NCBI GenBank assembly: GCA_963082975.1
Contig: OY720350.1
Coordinates: forward strand, 37,182,660-37,246,659
Source: Labia minor
Lineage: Eukaryota; Arthropoda; Insecta; Dermaptera; Spongiphoridae
Direction of reading: 5' to 3'
Length of the DNA: 64,000 nucleotides
The position numbers and the translations under genes are program-made. Shown in pieces: positions 1-10,385 of the stretch (positions are counted from its first letter, which is position 1; every line of letters begins with the position of its first letter). The notes under the pieces were generated by a model, which was not told the origin of the DNA, searched no databases, and worked only from the letters and a program-made list of their open reading frames with translations.

Positions 1-689
1 AAAGAAAATAAATATATATATATTTCTAATTATTTTAAAAATATAATTGATCGATTCGACGATTTTCCATAAATTATTTTTAATCCATTAAAATTAGAAA
101 TGATTATTAACTTGTTTAAGAGAGATTGTTTGTAAATGCTATAATCTAAAAAAATTATGAATACTTAAAAAATAGTATAAAGAAAATTGAAAAATAAACA
201 ATTTTAATAATCGTTTAGGAACATATTCAATTATAAAATTCATTCTAATATGAAATTACAGGAAATCGAAATGAGAAATGATACTTATAATTCTTTACAT
301 ACGAACATTTCTGAATATGAAAAAAATAAATTCCTATTATTAGACCTAAATGATTGATTTTTATCGATTGCATGTTAATATTATTATTATTAATTTAAAT
401 ATTATAATTAAAAATATCTAAGAACTATAATTATATTCATCAAAATTATCTCTAAATCTTCGATTTTCATATTCATGGTCAATTAATAATGAAATCGACT
501 AAAATATAATTTGAAATTAGAATCACAAGTGATTTAATTCTACTTTAAATAATTTTAATGAATAAAAACAAGTTTTTATAGTAATATTAATAAAAATTAT
601 ATTATAACATATAAATATAACATAAAAATATTCAATATAGTATATAATTAATTTAGTGATTATATTAAAATAAAATCAAAAAGAAAATG
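1..689. other. AT-rich spacer, no gene seen
   Basis: Very AT-rich sequence with frequent stops in all frames. I see no repeat shared with the rest of the window and no coding signal. Confidence 0.6.
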
Positions 690-797
690 AAGGTTTTAAA
701 ATACTGATTAAATTGAAATAAATGTAAACCTATTAAAATTGACATTCATGAAAATATTATGCAACACAGGGGACAGAGCCTCTGTCAAGGTACTAGC
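690..797 (+). repeat. Degenerate Helitron 3'-tail-like repeat
   Basis: Decayed match to the 3' tail of the Helitron at 51198-53500 and to 15255-15415. It shares the ATTGAAAT, AAACCT and ACAGGGG-CAGAGCC-TCTGT pattern in the same order. The GC-rich palindrome (GGGGACAGAGCCTC) is weakened and no clean CTRR terminus remains, so this is an old relic if homologous. The following 80 bases add nothing recognisable. Confidence 0.35.
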
Positions 798-1003
798 ACC
801 GAAAATAAATAATAATTATTTTGGAAGTTAAATTTATTAAAAAAATACATTCATTTTTATATTTACTTATACAGGGCGTGTCAAGACAAAAATTCTCCCG
901 GTGCGAAAAACAAAATGCGAAGCCTACTCGTCTTCCCAATTTTTACTAGAATTGATTAAATTACTGGATATTGGCTCAAATATGGCTGTTGTGGCGGACA
1001 CCT

Positions 1004-1041
<38 letters not shown>

Positions 1042-1044
1042 CGA

Positions 1045-1190
1045 TTAGTAAGTCAAACTAATTCAACCTAAAATTCTAACATTGAGTCAGAAGCACCAAA
1101 AAAAACATCAATATTCCCTTGAAAATAACGCCAAAATAAGCGCCGAAAATTCAAGACTCAAAAACAAGTAAAAATTATCCGGAAACAATG
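1045..1190 (+). repeat. Penelope-like 3'-end fragment
   Basis: This matches the 3' end of the Penelope-like element at 25490-25690 in the same order: an ATTCAACC-AAAAT stretch, then TTGAAAATAACGCCAAAATAA (like TTGAAAATGGCGCCAAAATGG), then GCGCCGAAAA, then a CGGAAAC tail. About 70% similar by eye, so an old copy. It is preceded by a TA microsatellite (about 1003-1038). The Ginger transposon at 1195 has inserted into its TA-rich tail. Confidence 0.5.
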
Positions 1191-1344
1191 TATATGTTAC
1201 GGTAAAAGTAGATATTGTGGCAAATGTACACATTTTTCGGTAAATGTGCACATTAGCCTCCTCATTTGGGTAATGTGCATTCAACTAACATTTACAATTT
1301 CAAATAAGGGAAATGTACATTGAATTCACAATGACCATGTCGTT

Positions 1345-1704
1345 TTGGTAAATGTGAGCATACGTGGTAAAACGGATCCCAAAAATTTGATTTGCGTTGT
1401 TTTGTCTAGAGATGACGATAAAAATTTATATAAATTAGGAACTAAACAGGGAATTTTAAAACAATCTTATTCTAGGCATGAATTCGCCATTTGTGAACAA
1501 AAGTTTATATCATACGAAGATGTTCCTCAAGATGTTGGGAAATCGCTAAGAGAAATTATAGGAATGCAGTCCCTTACTGGTGGCCAAGGTTTTAAAAGAT
1601 GCATCTGTAAAGGAACATGTTCCTCAAAAAAATGCAGTTGTAAAAATGCTGGAATATTATGTAATTCCAAGTGCCACAATAGCAATTCTTGCTCAAATAA
1701 ATAG
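1345..1704 (+). pseudogene. C-terminal remnant of Ginger/KRBA2-like integrase-type transposase
   Basis: The open frame codes for about 119 residues but has no upstream ATG; it can only open at a TTG, so it is a fragment. Residues 10-75 resemble the small region after the integrase core (DPKNLICVV...YKLGTKQG...SRHEF...DVP). Residues 78-119 form a Cys-rich tail: GGQGFKRCICKGTCSSKKC, then CSCKNAGILCNSKCHNSNSC, then NK, with about ten cysteines in a CxCxxxCxxxxCxC...CxxxCH pattern. I know this tail from the C-terminus of arthropod proteins labelled KRAB-A domain-containing protein 2-like, which are domesticated or transposon integrases. The DDE catalytic residues and HHCC finger are absent. The frame is intact to its stop, so the Cys-rich part may still fold, but expression is doubtful. 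Confidence 0.65.
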
Positions 1705-2139
1705 CACTTTCTTCATTATGAAATTTCTATATGTTCCTTTATAATTTTATAAAATTTAACTGTTATAATAAAAAAAAGTATGTTAATATTATAATTATTT
1801 GTTTGATTCCGATCGTATTGGTCCTAAAAACTAGGACGAAAATAGTATTTATGAATATTGGGATCATAAGCTACGACATATTATATGTAATAAGTATGTT
1901 TTGTTTCTCATTCACATTTTTGAATTAAAATAATTTTCGTTATTAAAGCTTTTTGTATTATGTTTATTTAAATAAATTTTTTTTTACTGCAACAACATTT
2001 TTAATTTACTTGTATTCCACCTTTCCTTAAAATACGAAGGTACCAAAACGTAAAGGCAGGTGTACACATTTGCCGGGAAATGTACATATAAATTATATTC
2101 AGTTTACTTATACCTAACTTTTGTTACAGTAAATGTACA

Positions 2140-2189
2140 CTCTTGGGAAATGTACACATTTACCGGAAAATGTATACATTTCCCAAGAG
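2140..2189. repeat. Perfect hairpin in Ginger subterminal region
   Basis: CTCTTGGGAAATGTA at 2140-2154 is the exact reverse complement of 2175-2189. The 20-nt spacer itself contains ACATTTACCGGAAAATGT, another near-palindrome. It lies just inside the right TIR of the Ginger element. Confidence 0.8.
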
Positions 2190-2304
2190 TGGACATTTAC
2201 CGTAACATATATAATAGATATATGTATATGTATATTTATATAATGTATTTAGTATATATGACCTGAGGTAATTTTATTAATTAATATTAATTATTGGTTT
2301 AAGT

Positions 2305-3485
2305 CAGGGGTGCCCATCCCAAATCGGTTGGTAGGCCAAAAAAACATTTACTGAAACGAGGTGGGCCGCACATATAAAAACAACAAATTATTCAAAATAT
2401 TTTATTATCGTGCAACATTCAAAATATGCATTTTTATTATTTTTTAATATGCAGTTGCAGTACATAAAAGTTGTGTTGTACATATATCATCACTCCAACA
2501 ACAATAAACATTAACTTTACTGTATTTATAATTACCCCTAATCATGAGGGTTAAAATATTATTACTATATTTATACTATAAATATATATAGTTGTTTATT
2601 CACAAGCATTTGCACATGAATTATTTTAAAATTAATGTGATATATGTTTTTGTATTTTAATAGAGATTTTATTAATATCAACGTATAATGTAGACGACGC
2701 GCTTCGTAGCTGATTGGTCATGTTTTTATCAAGCAACTTGCTGTGACACTTTGTTTTTGCCAGGTTTAATTGGAAAAAAATGATTCGCAGCGATAGTTCT
2801 AAATGCTAATATAATGCACATAGCCAATCGTCTTAAATTTGATCTTCGGGGGGGGGGGGGGGAATTTTTGATAATTCCCTTTGTAGAGGCACTAAAAAAA
2901 GTATTTCAAAAGTTAACATTGGAGGTCCGAATCTGTGTCTGTGGTAATGGCCGATTGACAAAATAGTATAGAACAACTGTGGTCAAACTGTGGCTCTTTT
3001 CGAGTTTATTGTGGCTCAATTAAAAAAATTTAAAGTTATGACACAAAAAAAGGTAACATTTTCGATTTTCCAATATGGCTCTAAAAAAAATGGTAAAATC
3101 TTTTTACGATCAGGCTCTTAAACATTTTCGATTTTTTTTAATTTTTTCATATGGCTCTAAAAAAAAGGTAAAATTTTTTCCGATTTGGCTCTTAAACATT
3201 TTCGATTTTTCAATATGCCTCTAAGTATCACCAAGTGTGGTCTAGAACACTCAAATTTAAAGTCACCTTCCCAACCAACCCTACTCGAAGACCTGGTTTA
3301 AGTTGGTTACTATCAAGTCTTAATGTACATAATATGCGATATTTATTATTGAAAACATTAACAACTAAAATTTTATGTTTCAATTGTAATATATATAGTC
3401 AAATTGACTAAAGCTATATAGTCAGTTGGAAACTTTAATTGTGCCGCAAAAAGTTTATAAATGGGCCGCTGGTTGGGCATGCCTG
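2305..3485. mobile_element. Decayed hAT-like element
   Basis: The left end CAGGGGTGCCCA at 2305 and the right end, read in reverse as CAGGCATGCCCA from 3485, are imperfect terminal inverted repeats. Both are followed by a GGGCCGC block (2364-2370 and 3462-3468). The CAGGGGTG... start is typical of hAT termini. I could not find a matching 8-bp target duplication (GTTTAAGT against AAATTGAC), so the limits are uncertain. No transposase frame survives. A 15-G run (2848-2862) and a second repeat at 2966-3247 lie inside. Confidence 0.45.
2966..3247 (+). repeat. MITE-like insertion with internal tandem units
   Basis: Contains three imperfect units of about 65-70 bp built on GGCTCTTAAACATTTTCGAT followed by TTTTCAATATGGCTCTAA and an A-rich stretch. 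It ends in CTAAGTATCACC. The same units and the same CTAAGTATCACC block occur inside the hAT MITE at 41263-41643, so the two are related. No clean TIRs or target duplication here. Confidence 0.45.
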
Positions 3486-5044
3486 AAATTGACTTTATTA
3501 AAATAACTTTTCTAAAATAACTAATATTTAATTTAATTATGAAATTGAGTATATTTATCATTGAAATTACCCAATTATTTTTTGGTTTTGTTTTATTTAA
3601 TAATTTTCATTTTTTTTTATTACTACGTAAATATTATTACGTAAATATTGAAGCAATAGATGCATATGTTATTAAAAATAATAAATAAATAAATTCAAAC
3701 GATATAATTTAATAATTATAAAAAATAAATTAAATTAGATTTACTTAAAAAAGGTATATTTAAAGCATATTAAAATGTTAAATTCACCTCTTTTATAGAA
3801 TTTTTTTAATAAATGATTATCAAAATAATAAATATAATTTCTAATTATAGGTATATATTATTTATTTATATAAAGAAAAATTCTAATAGCTACTAATATT
3901 CCTATTTCAATGTCAATTTAAGATAAGTATACATTTTGAAATTCAAATTTTAAATATAGATATTTAGTGTTTTTTTAAAACTACCTCATAAATTTTTTCA
4001 CATTTTATTATTAATATGGAAATAGAAATCTTTTTTTATTATACATTTTTTTTTAATTTCTTTTTTGTAAATGTATATATATATATATTTGAATTAATAC
4101 TACAAGTTCAAGAGCTTTGTACTAGAAGGACATTAGTTTATGATATATTCATTATGTAGAATAAATATTAAGTTTAATTAGATAATTTCATAATTATCAC
4201 AAAAGTTTGACGTAGACAAATAAGAGATAGGATTTTAATTTCTTTATCCAATCAGATAAATATTTAACTTTATATACTAAAAGTGTAAAGTTTTTATTAT
4301 ATCATTAACATTCACCATGAATAATTAATCGATAATTTATATATTTAAATACATACATATATTTTTGATTTTTTTTCCCTACTATAAAAATAAAACAATA
4401 ATATATTATTGATTCATTCTATATAAGGGTAGAATAGAATCAAAATATTACAAAAATTGATCAAAAAAAATTTTTGTTGTTGTTATTTTCTTTGCATTAA
4501 ATAAATTCTTAATAATTTGTTTTGAATAATTAAATATAATTAAATATAATAAATACTAGCTCTATTAACTCTATTCTAAATAAATAGATATAAATTTTTT
4601 AAATGAAATGATAAGGGAAAAGAGTAATTGAAAAAGACTTATATATTAGTACACACGTACACTTCATATATCTATATAAATATAAGTATATTCAAAATAT
4701 TTATTTAAGAAATAATAAAAAAAAAATACTATAATTATAATATATTAATCAAATCTTATTTATAGTAATATCTTTTTAAAACAAAAAGTAAAGATATTTT
4801 TTAAGCACTTTGTTTAATTTATACTGAAATGAAATATAACTATATCAATTATTCAAATATAAATAAATAAAAAAAATAAATATTTATAGTATATTGTATA
4901 TTCAAATAGCAATCAAGTGTTAAAATATAAAAACCTTGTGTTATATTTTATATAATTATTATAATAAATTAATTTCAGGTATATTTAATCTTTGCTTTTT
5001 TCTTCCAATGTTATATTTTTTTTTAATTTATTTTGTTTAAATAA
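3486..5044. other. AT-rich spacer, no gene seen
   Basis: Mostly A/T with short TA runs and poly-T. No repeat families or coding signal found. Confidence 0.6.
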
Positions 5045-5068
5045 TTTAAAACTAATTCGTGTTATATG

Positions 5069-5103
<35 letters not shown>

Positions 5104-5157
5104 AATAATGCATTTAATGCATTTTTTTTTAATATTTAATATTTTTTAATATTTATG

Positions 5158-5200
<43 letters not shown>

Positions 5201-5455
5201 AATAATGCATTTAATGCATTTTTTTTTAATATTTAGGAGTATTTTATTTATTTATTTAATTTTTTATTATTATATTTTTAAAATCAAAACTAATTCGTGT
5301 TATATGTTTAATATATATATATATATAAATAATTTAATAATAAAAAATTAAATAAATAAATAAAATACTCCTAAATATTAAAAAAAAATGCATTTAATAA
5401 TTATTAATTTAATTATTATTATATTTTTAAAATCAAAACTAATTCGTGTTATATG

Positions 5456-5515
<60 letters not shown>
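5045..5515. repeat. AT repeat cluster with a 60-bp inverted repeat
   Basis: Three copies of AACTAATTCGTGTTATATGT begin near 5049, 5288 and 5438; each is followed by a long TA microsatellite (up to about 50 bp at 5461-5510). The segment at about 5212-5272 recurs as an apparently perfect reverse complement at 5335-5394, including the TTTAGGAGTATTTTATTTAT core. A TTTAATAATGCATTTAATGC unit is also directly repeated (5101-5120 and 5197-5216). Confidence 0.75.
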
Positions 5516-5556
5516 TTTATTTATATCTATTTAAGTGGGAGTAATGATTTACTTAC

Positions 5557-5990
5557 CCTGTTGCTAGGTGGTTGATTCATTATAAAACCGAAATGGGGTT
5601 AACATTTAATGGTTGTTAGAATGGATTGGGAATACACGGCGTGGGGTGGAACGAGTAACTCGCTCTCTTCTTTTAAGTGTTCGGGGATGATCAATGAAGA
5701 CGTTCAAGTTTCACTCGTGTCCGTGGTTCAATTGTATTGTGGGTCGTGGACGACGAGCACGACAAGCAGGTGGTCGCTGATTGAAATAGCAGTGTGGTGC
5801 GCACGCGTTTTATTCAGCAAACCGAGTGCGCCAGGATCGATGCACGACAAGGACCTTGAGGACCTTGACAGGCGCCAAGGTAGCAGGTTGCCCAACAGAA
5901 GTAGCCCTGCTTCCTACATCGGATAAGGACCTTTGGCTAATTAGCAACCGGACAGCGAAACCATTACAAATTCCAAACTGAATATCTTCA
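5557..5990 (-). other. Candidate first exon of an unknown gene (minus strand)
   Basis: An island of near 50% GC inside very AT-rich DNA. On the minus strand it ends at a strong 5' splice donor, AGG|GTAAGTAA, with the intron starting at 5556. Just upstream is an ATG (complement of 5578-5580) that would give MNQPPSNR before the donor, preceded by an in-frame stop. The rest would be 5' UTR or promoter. The plus strand also has a 105-codon frame (5609-5926) with no recognised similarity; I think it is a by-product of the high GC. No acceptor or second exon was recognised to the left, where repeats dominate. It could also be an unrecognised repeat. Confidence 0.3.
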
Positions 5991-7344
5991 TATCTCTTCT
6001 TTCTTCTCCTTCATTTTTATTTATAATCGAACAAACCTTTTTTTTATTTCTCTCCCTTCCCCCTTTTCTTTCTTTCTCTTTCGCTCAAATTGGACTCATC
6101 TTCACTATTATCAACCAGGAAGTAATCTCGTATCCTACGTATTTATAAAAATGAATATAAATGAACAGAAAAAAATAAAAAAAATTACAAAAAATTAAAA
6201 TCAAAATTATATATATATATATATATGATATCGAATATTTTGTTTTTTCACAATAAAATAATATATTTCACAAAAAAAATAATAATTTTGGGAATAGAGT
6301 TAGTATAAATATTTTTTATTTGTATATCTCTGTATATCAATTAGTAAAGAATAAATAGGATACCCTCACTATATTTTTTATACAGAATATTAACTACTAG
6401 CGCAATATAATATATTAAATTAAAACTTTATACGAAAAACAGTACATAATAACATTGTGTTTATTATAAAAATACAGGTTTTTTAAATAATTTTCAGTGT
6501 TTTAAACAAAAATTTGTACCGATTTTTGTATTAAGTAAAATTATCATTGGTTGTAAAATAATTATCTTTTTTTTTATGTAAATATTTATAATAAATAATT
6601 AATACATCTTCGAAGTGTAAGAAAATGATATGTATTATTATTTTGAGGAAGTATAACTATTAATGATGGTCTAATTCTTTGATGGATGAAGAAAATTTTT
6701 TTGGAAACTATAGTTTAAACTACTCCATCACATTGATATTAATTTACTGAAATATATTATAATTAATAAATTACTATATTAATTATAACACTATATGAAA
6801 TATCTTAAAGCTATTTAATTTAATATGAAATTTAATATTTTCTATTTCAAAATTTTAAATTTTTAAATTGAAGTGTATAATAAAATGTTGAATAATTTTC
6901 ATAAAAATTTTTATATACATTCTTAATAAGCTAATAAATTCAGGATGAAAATTTTATTTTTGACTTCTATGGCTATAAATGATAATCAAGATATCACTAG
7001 GCTGTTAAAAATTTACTCATTTTAAAATGATTTCTCTAAAAGCATCTATAAAATTTCTGAAAATTGATAATTAAGATAATTTTTATTCGTGATAATTTAC
7101 GAATTTATGGCCATATTAACATTTTAACATTTGTTTTCAGCAAGGGATTTGATTATTCCATCATCACTTTAATTACTTAATAAAATCAGATTATTTTTTA
7201 ATGACCTCAGATTTTTATTTGTTTTTTTTTTTAATTATTGGAGATTATGTTGTATTCATTAAATTTTTTACATAAATTTTTAAGTTTTCTATCCTTACTT
7301 AATTAATAGACTGAAACTATCTTTTAAATAATAATGAAAGAAGG
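5991..7344. other. AT-rich spacer, no gene seen
   Basis: Begins with a pyrimidine-rich tract (about 5990-6085), then ordinary AT-rich sequence. Nothing recognised. Confidence 0.55.
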
Positions 7345-7700
7345 TATCTTCTCGTGTATATCATACACCCTCCATTCCAAAAGAAACCGAACTTTTAAAA
7401 AAGAAAATAGTACCACTAATGCCATCTGTTGTAATATTTTACCCGTAGATGGCTTAGTCCCTCATTGACAACTGGGATAAATTTCATGACATTTGGATGC
7501 ATACAACAAAAGTTATTGCGTTTCAAATGTCAGTGTGTTTTGTACATCGGTCGGAAAATGAGTTTCAAACAAAGAGCTGCAATTGATTTTTATGTGATAA
7601 AACTTTTACTGAAACGCACCAAATGCTACAAAATGCATATGGTCATGATTGTCTATCCCGTACGCAAGTTTACGAGTGGTTCGGGCGATTCAAAGTATTT
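7345..7700 (+). pseudogene. Mariner transposase N-terminal fragment
   Basis: From 7558 one frame reads MSFKQRAAIDFYVIKL, and a second frame downstream (about 7611-7692) reads ETHQMLQNAYGHDCLSRTQV then YEWFGRFK. Together they match the N-terminal helix-turn-helix region of mariner transposases, with a frameshift near 7605. The sequence before it (CCCTCCATTCCAAAAGAAAC at about 7369) looks like a mariner-type end and 5' UTR. The fragment breaks off after GRFK; the catalytic part and right end are absent. A dead 5' piece. Confidence 0.75.
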
Positions 7701-7880
7701 TTTAAAAATATAAAATTCCGTAAATTTTCAATGAATCTATAGGAAATTTATAATCTCATTAATTATCATGATATATATATATATATATATTTGTATTTTT
7801 GAAATATTAAACCGCTCTAAGGATTTATTTGAAATTCACACGATATGTTAGATAATTTTTATAAAGAAAAATTGATCTAT

Positions 7881-8135
7881 ATTGGATTCGGCCTCGGGAA
7901 AAATCTTCATTAGTTTTTTGTTAATTTAAATTTATATGACGTGACAACTACGTCAGCCAGCGCTTCCTTATATACAAAATATATTATAAATAAATTAAAA
8001 TTAAAAATATTTATTTTATATCCATATCTGATTTTTGCACATTAATTCATACATTTAATTAACAATTAATACATTTAAATACATTGAAATTGTTACAGAA
8101 TGTTTATTAGTTTTTTCTTACTACTTCAAACCTGA
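7881..8135 (+). repeat. Family B (HINE-like) fragment
   Basis: The 3' half of family B: the ATTGG-TT-CCTCG-GAAAAATCTTCATTAG stretch, a TATGACGT...ACGTCA pair around CAGCGCTTCC, the AAAATTAAAAATATTTAT stretch, TCTGATTTTT, and the GAAATTGTT-C-AG block. More diverged than copies beyond 14 kb. The 5' half and 3' stem-loop are missing. Confidence 0.55.
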
Positions 8136-8145
8136 TAATAAAGAA

Positions 8146-8913
8146 GTACCGGGACCCCGAGCCTCGGCTCGGTACTTAAGTTAAAAAAAATGATTCATTA
8201 TTATTGGGTTTGGCTGGTAATATTAATACCTGGGACACCGAGCTGTCGCTCGACCCTTTAAAAAATATTAATCTACAATTAATTATTTATTACAATTATT
8301 AAATGTTGCATCATTGCATCAATCTGATTAAAATGAATTGAACTGGGGTCCTCAATAATACAAACAAACAATTTTAGCTAGCATAATAAGATTAATCCAA
8401 GTAATATCGTCTATTTCTATTCGACACTATTTTCAGTTATGAAATGAACAGTCAGTAGAGAGTAAAAAAATTGTAATTGAAGACCGTTGTTTTTAAAAAT
8501 AATTAAATTATTTTATAGATTATAAAATAAAAATTATTGTATTAACATTAAAAATATTGAAATAAAAAAATAATAGTTTGATTTAATAAACTAAAATATT
8601 ATAAACATTTTTAATGTGAATTTCTCAGGGAGGTAGGGAGCCCAATTCATTTAACCATCCATGTTGTATAAGGAATCTTAATTTCTTAACACTCCGTTTT
8701 TTCAAATTTAAAATAGAGGGAGAGAAAGAGTTTCAATTATATTCGAATAGTCTATATATTCTATATATGAGTATTTTTTTTTCTGAATTTAATACCAAGT
8801 TGATTTTCAAAATTTTTTATTCTTTATGCATATGATTGATTACATGTGTTAAAATTTAAACAAATTCAAATATTCTAATTTATAAATTTATATAAAATTT
8901 AATATTATTTTTT
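8146..8913 (+). repeat. Family D repeat, copy 1
   Basis: A 768-bp segment repeated in inverted orientation at 48557-49328 with roughly 93-95% identity by eye. It opens with the GC-rich palindrome CCGAGCCTCGGCTCGG inside a GTACCG...CGGTAC pair (8146-8175). About 55 bp later a second palindrome, CGAGCTGTCGCTCG, is followed by CCCTTT. The rest is AT-rich apart from CAGGGAGGTAGGGAGCCC (8629-8646). No open frame, no TIRs, no recognised family. Its right end touches the non-LTR RT fragment at 8922. Possibly part of a longer element; class unknown. Confidence 0.75.
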
Positions 8914-8921
8914 CGAGACTA

Positions 8922-9020
8922 ATGGCAAATACCGGTGGCCCTAGTCAGAGCAAGAGAAGACTCCTTTTGGTAGCGGCCCAGTCGATGATGTTATATGGAT
9001 CGGAGATTTGGGCTTTACAA
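8922..9020 (+). pseudogene. Non-LTR retrotransposon RT fragment
   Basis: Thirty-three uninterrupted codons read MANTGGPSQSKRRLLLVAAQ then SMMLYGSEIWALQ. The KRRLLLVAAQSMMLYGSEIW part matches the segment just after the RT palm in arthropod non-LTR retrotransposons (usual form: RRRLL...V..S.LLYG.EIW). Both sides lose similarity at once, so this is a short dead fragment. The sequence right after it (9035-9072, ATGATTTCTTGGTTATATAA...) recurs at 47801-47838 beside a mariner fragment. Confidence 0.7.
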
Positions 9021-9116
9021 CTATATTTTAAGTGAAAAAATGATTTCTTGGTTATATAAAAATTAAAATATGATTCTTTATATCTTTATTATACAGAAAA
9101 GTAGGCGTGTTAATAT

Positions 9117-9720
9117 AAAATATATACCTGGGACACCGAACTATCACTCGACCCTTTAACCAATTTATACAATTTATTTTTATATACTTTAAAAATTTTA
9201 CAATTTTTTAATTATTTATTATAATTGTTAAATGGGATTTCTAAAAATGACCCATTAAAAATTTGTTTCCTAAAATATTTCAAATTAATTAAAATAAATT
9301 GTATAAATGTTCATTTATAAAATCTATATATCTGTGTGTCTGTTTGTCGATTTTTTAAATTTTGATTTTGGATTCGATTAGAGCTTAAAATGTGTAAATG
9401 TAAAGTGGTCTTGGTTTTTTTAAAATTCGTTTGGGAACATGGTCAAATCGGCAGTCAAAGTTGAAAATTCCCCATATATTATAACTACTGTAATTAGTAT
9501 TATTATAATGTAAAATTATAAAGAAAAAATGTTTAGACATTATTATAGACATTTTCATTCTGTAAATTAAATAATTTTATTTCATTTAAATAAATATCTA
9601 TTTTTAAATATTTTTTTCTCTCTACATTATTTATCTAATTCTCACAATATATTAAGATCATACCGGGACCCCGAGCCTCGGCTCTGTAATTAAGTTAAAA
9701 AAAAAAATTCATTATTATTG
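9117..9720 (+). repeat. Family D pieces and a Helitron-like 5' end
   Basis: Two short pieces of family D: CCTGGGACACCGA...CTCGACCCTTT at about 9126-9160 and ACCGGGACCCCGAGCCTCGG at 9663-9682 followed by the AAGTTAAAA tail. Between them, at 9323, A|TCTATATATCTGTGTGTCTG resembles the 5' end of the Helitron at 53500 (TC start, TATATAT, then TCTGTGTGTCTG). No matching 3' end was assigned, although the tail at 15255-15415 is in the right orientation. Confidence 0.4.
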
Positions 9721-9764
9721 ATAAATATATATCGTAATTTATAATTATAAAATATTATTAAAAT

Positions 9765-10385
9765 ATATATTTTTAATTTTATTTCGAAATTAAATAAAAA
9801 ATTTTAAAATATTTTAAATATAAAAAAAATATATATTTTTAATTTTATTTCGAAATTAAATAATAAATTTTAAAATATTTTAAATATAAAAAAAATATTA
9901 ATACAATATTCTTTAAAAAAAGGCGGGAGTCAAATTTCAATATAAATGTCATTTGTGATGTCATTAATATATAAATTAATAATAAATAATATTAATAAAT
10001 ATTAAATTTAATAAAAGAACAATGAATAAATAAATATAAAATAGTAATTTATTAAAATGTAAACAATAGATAAAAAGAAAAAAAATAAGAAATTCATTAT
10101 TTTCATTTTCATTTTTAAATAACGATTCACCCGGAGAGTTTCGAACCGACGAAATCCACTCGTTAAAACATCACTTTACCATCTTGACTAAATATATTTA
10201 GATAAAAAATTGTCATTTTTTTACTGTCTTAGCAGGCAGATTTGATGTTTTTTATTTTATTTTTTTTTTTTTTGAGAGAGATTAATAAATATCTATATAT
10301 ATTTTATTAAAAATAAATATTTTTAATTTTATTTCGAAATTAAATAATAAATTTTAAAATATTTTAAATAAAAAAAAATATTAAT
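9765..10385 (+). repeat. 66-bp tandem repeat with a displaced third unit
   Basis: Two adjoining units of about 66 bp start near 9770 and 9836, each with TTTTTAATTTTATTTCGAAA then TTAAAT, followed by TTTTAAAATATTTTAAATA and an A-run. A third, nearly identical unit lies at about 10310-10380. Sequence between 9900 and 10300 is AT-rich and includes the tRNA-like relic at 10122-10192. Confidence 0.65.
10122..10192 (-). repeat. tRNA-derived SINE relic
   Basis: On the minus strand a box-A-like TAGTCAAGATGGTAAAG is followed about 35 nt later by a box-B-like GGTTCGAAAC and CTCCGGGTGAATC. Spacing and content resemble the internal RNA polymerase III promoter of a tRNA or tRNA-derived SINE. I could not fold a proper anticodon or T arm, so it is not called as a functional tRNA. 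Confidence 0.4.

Larger units (their letters stand above)
1195..2207 (+). mobile_element. Ginger-type DNA transposon, non-autonomous
   Basis: A 1013-bp element with perfect 12-bp terminal inverted repeats, TGTTACGGTAAA at 1195-1206 and TTTACCGTAACA at 2196-2207. It is flanked by a TATA direct repeat on both sides (1191-1194 and 2208-2211), so with the flanks the symmetry is 16 bp. TGT...ACA termini and 4-bp target duplications are known for Ginger transposons, whose transposase is related to Gypsy integrase. That fits the coding relic inside. Both subterminal regions carry many short motifs of the form GTAAATGTACACATTT in both orientations, probably transposase-binding sites (inference). The catalytic core is missing, so mobility would need a transposase in trans. 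The TATA duplication lies in TA-rich sequence and is weaker evidence than the TIRs. Confidence 0.8.

Noticed and set aside
1731..1928. 65-codon frame in the Ginger element
   Set aside because: AT-rich hydrophobic frame with no known counterpart in this family; likely chance.
5609..5926. 105-codon plus-strand frame in the GC-rich island
   Set aside because: Starts at a lone ATG, shows no domain, and lies opposite a strong minus-strand donor. The frame is expected from low stop density in GC-richer DNA.
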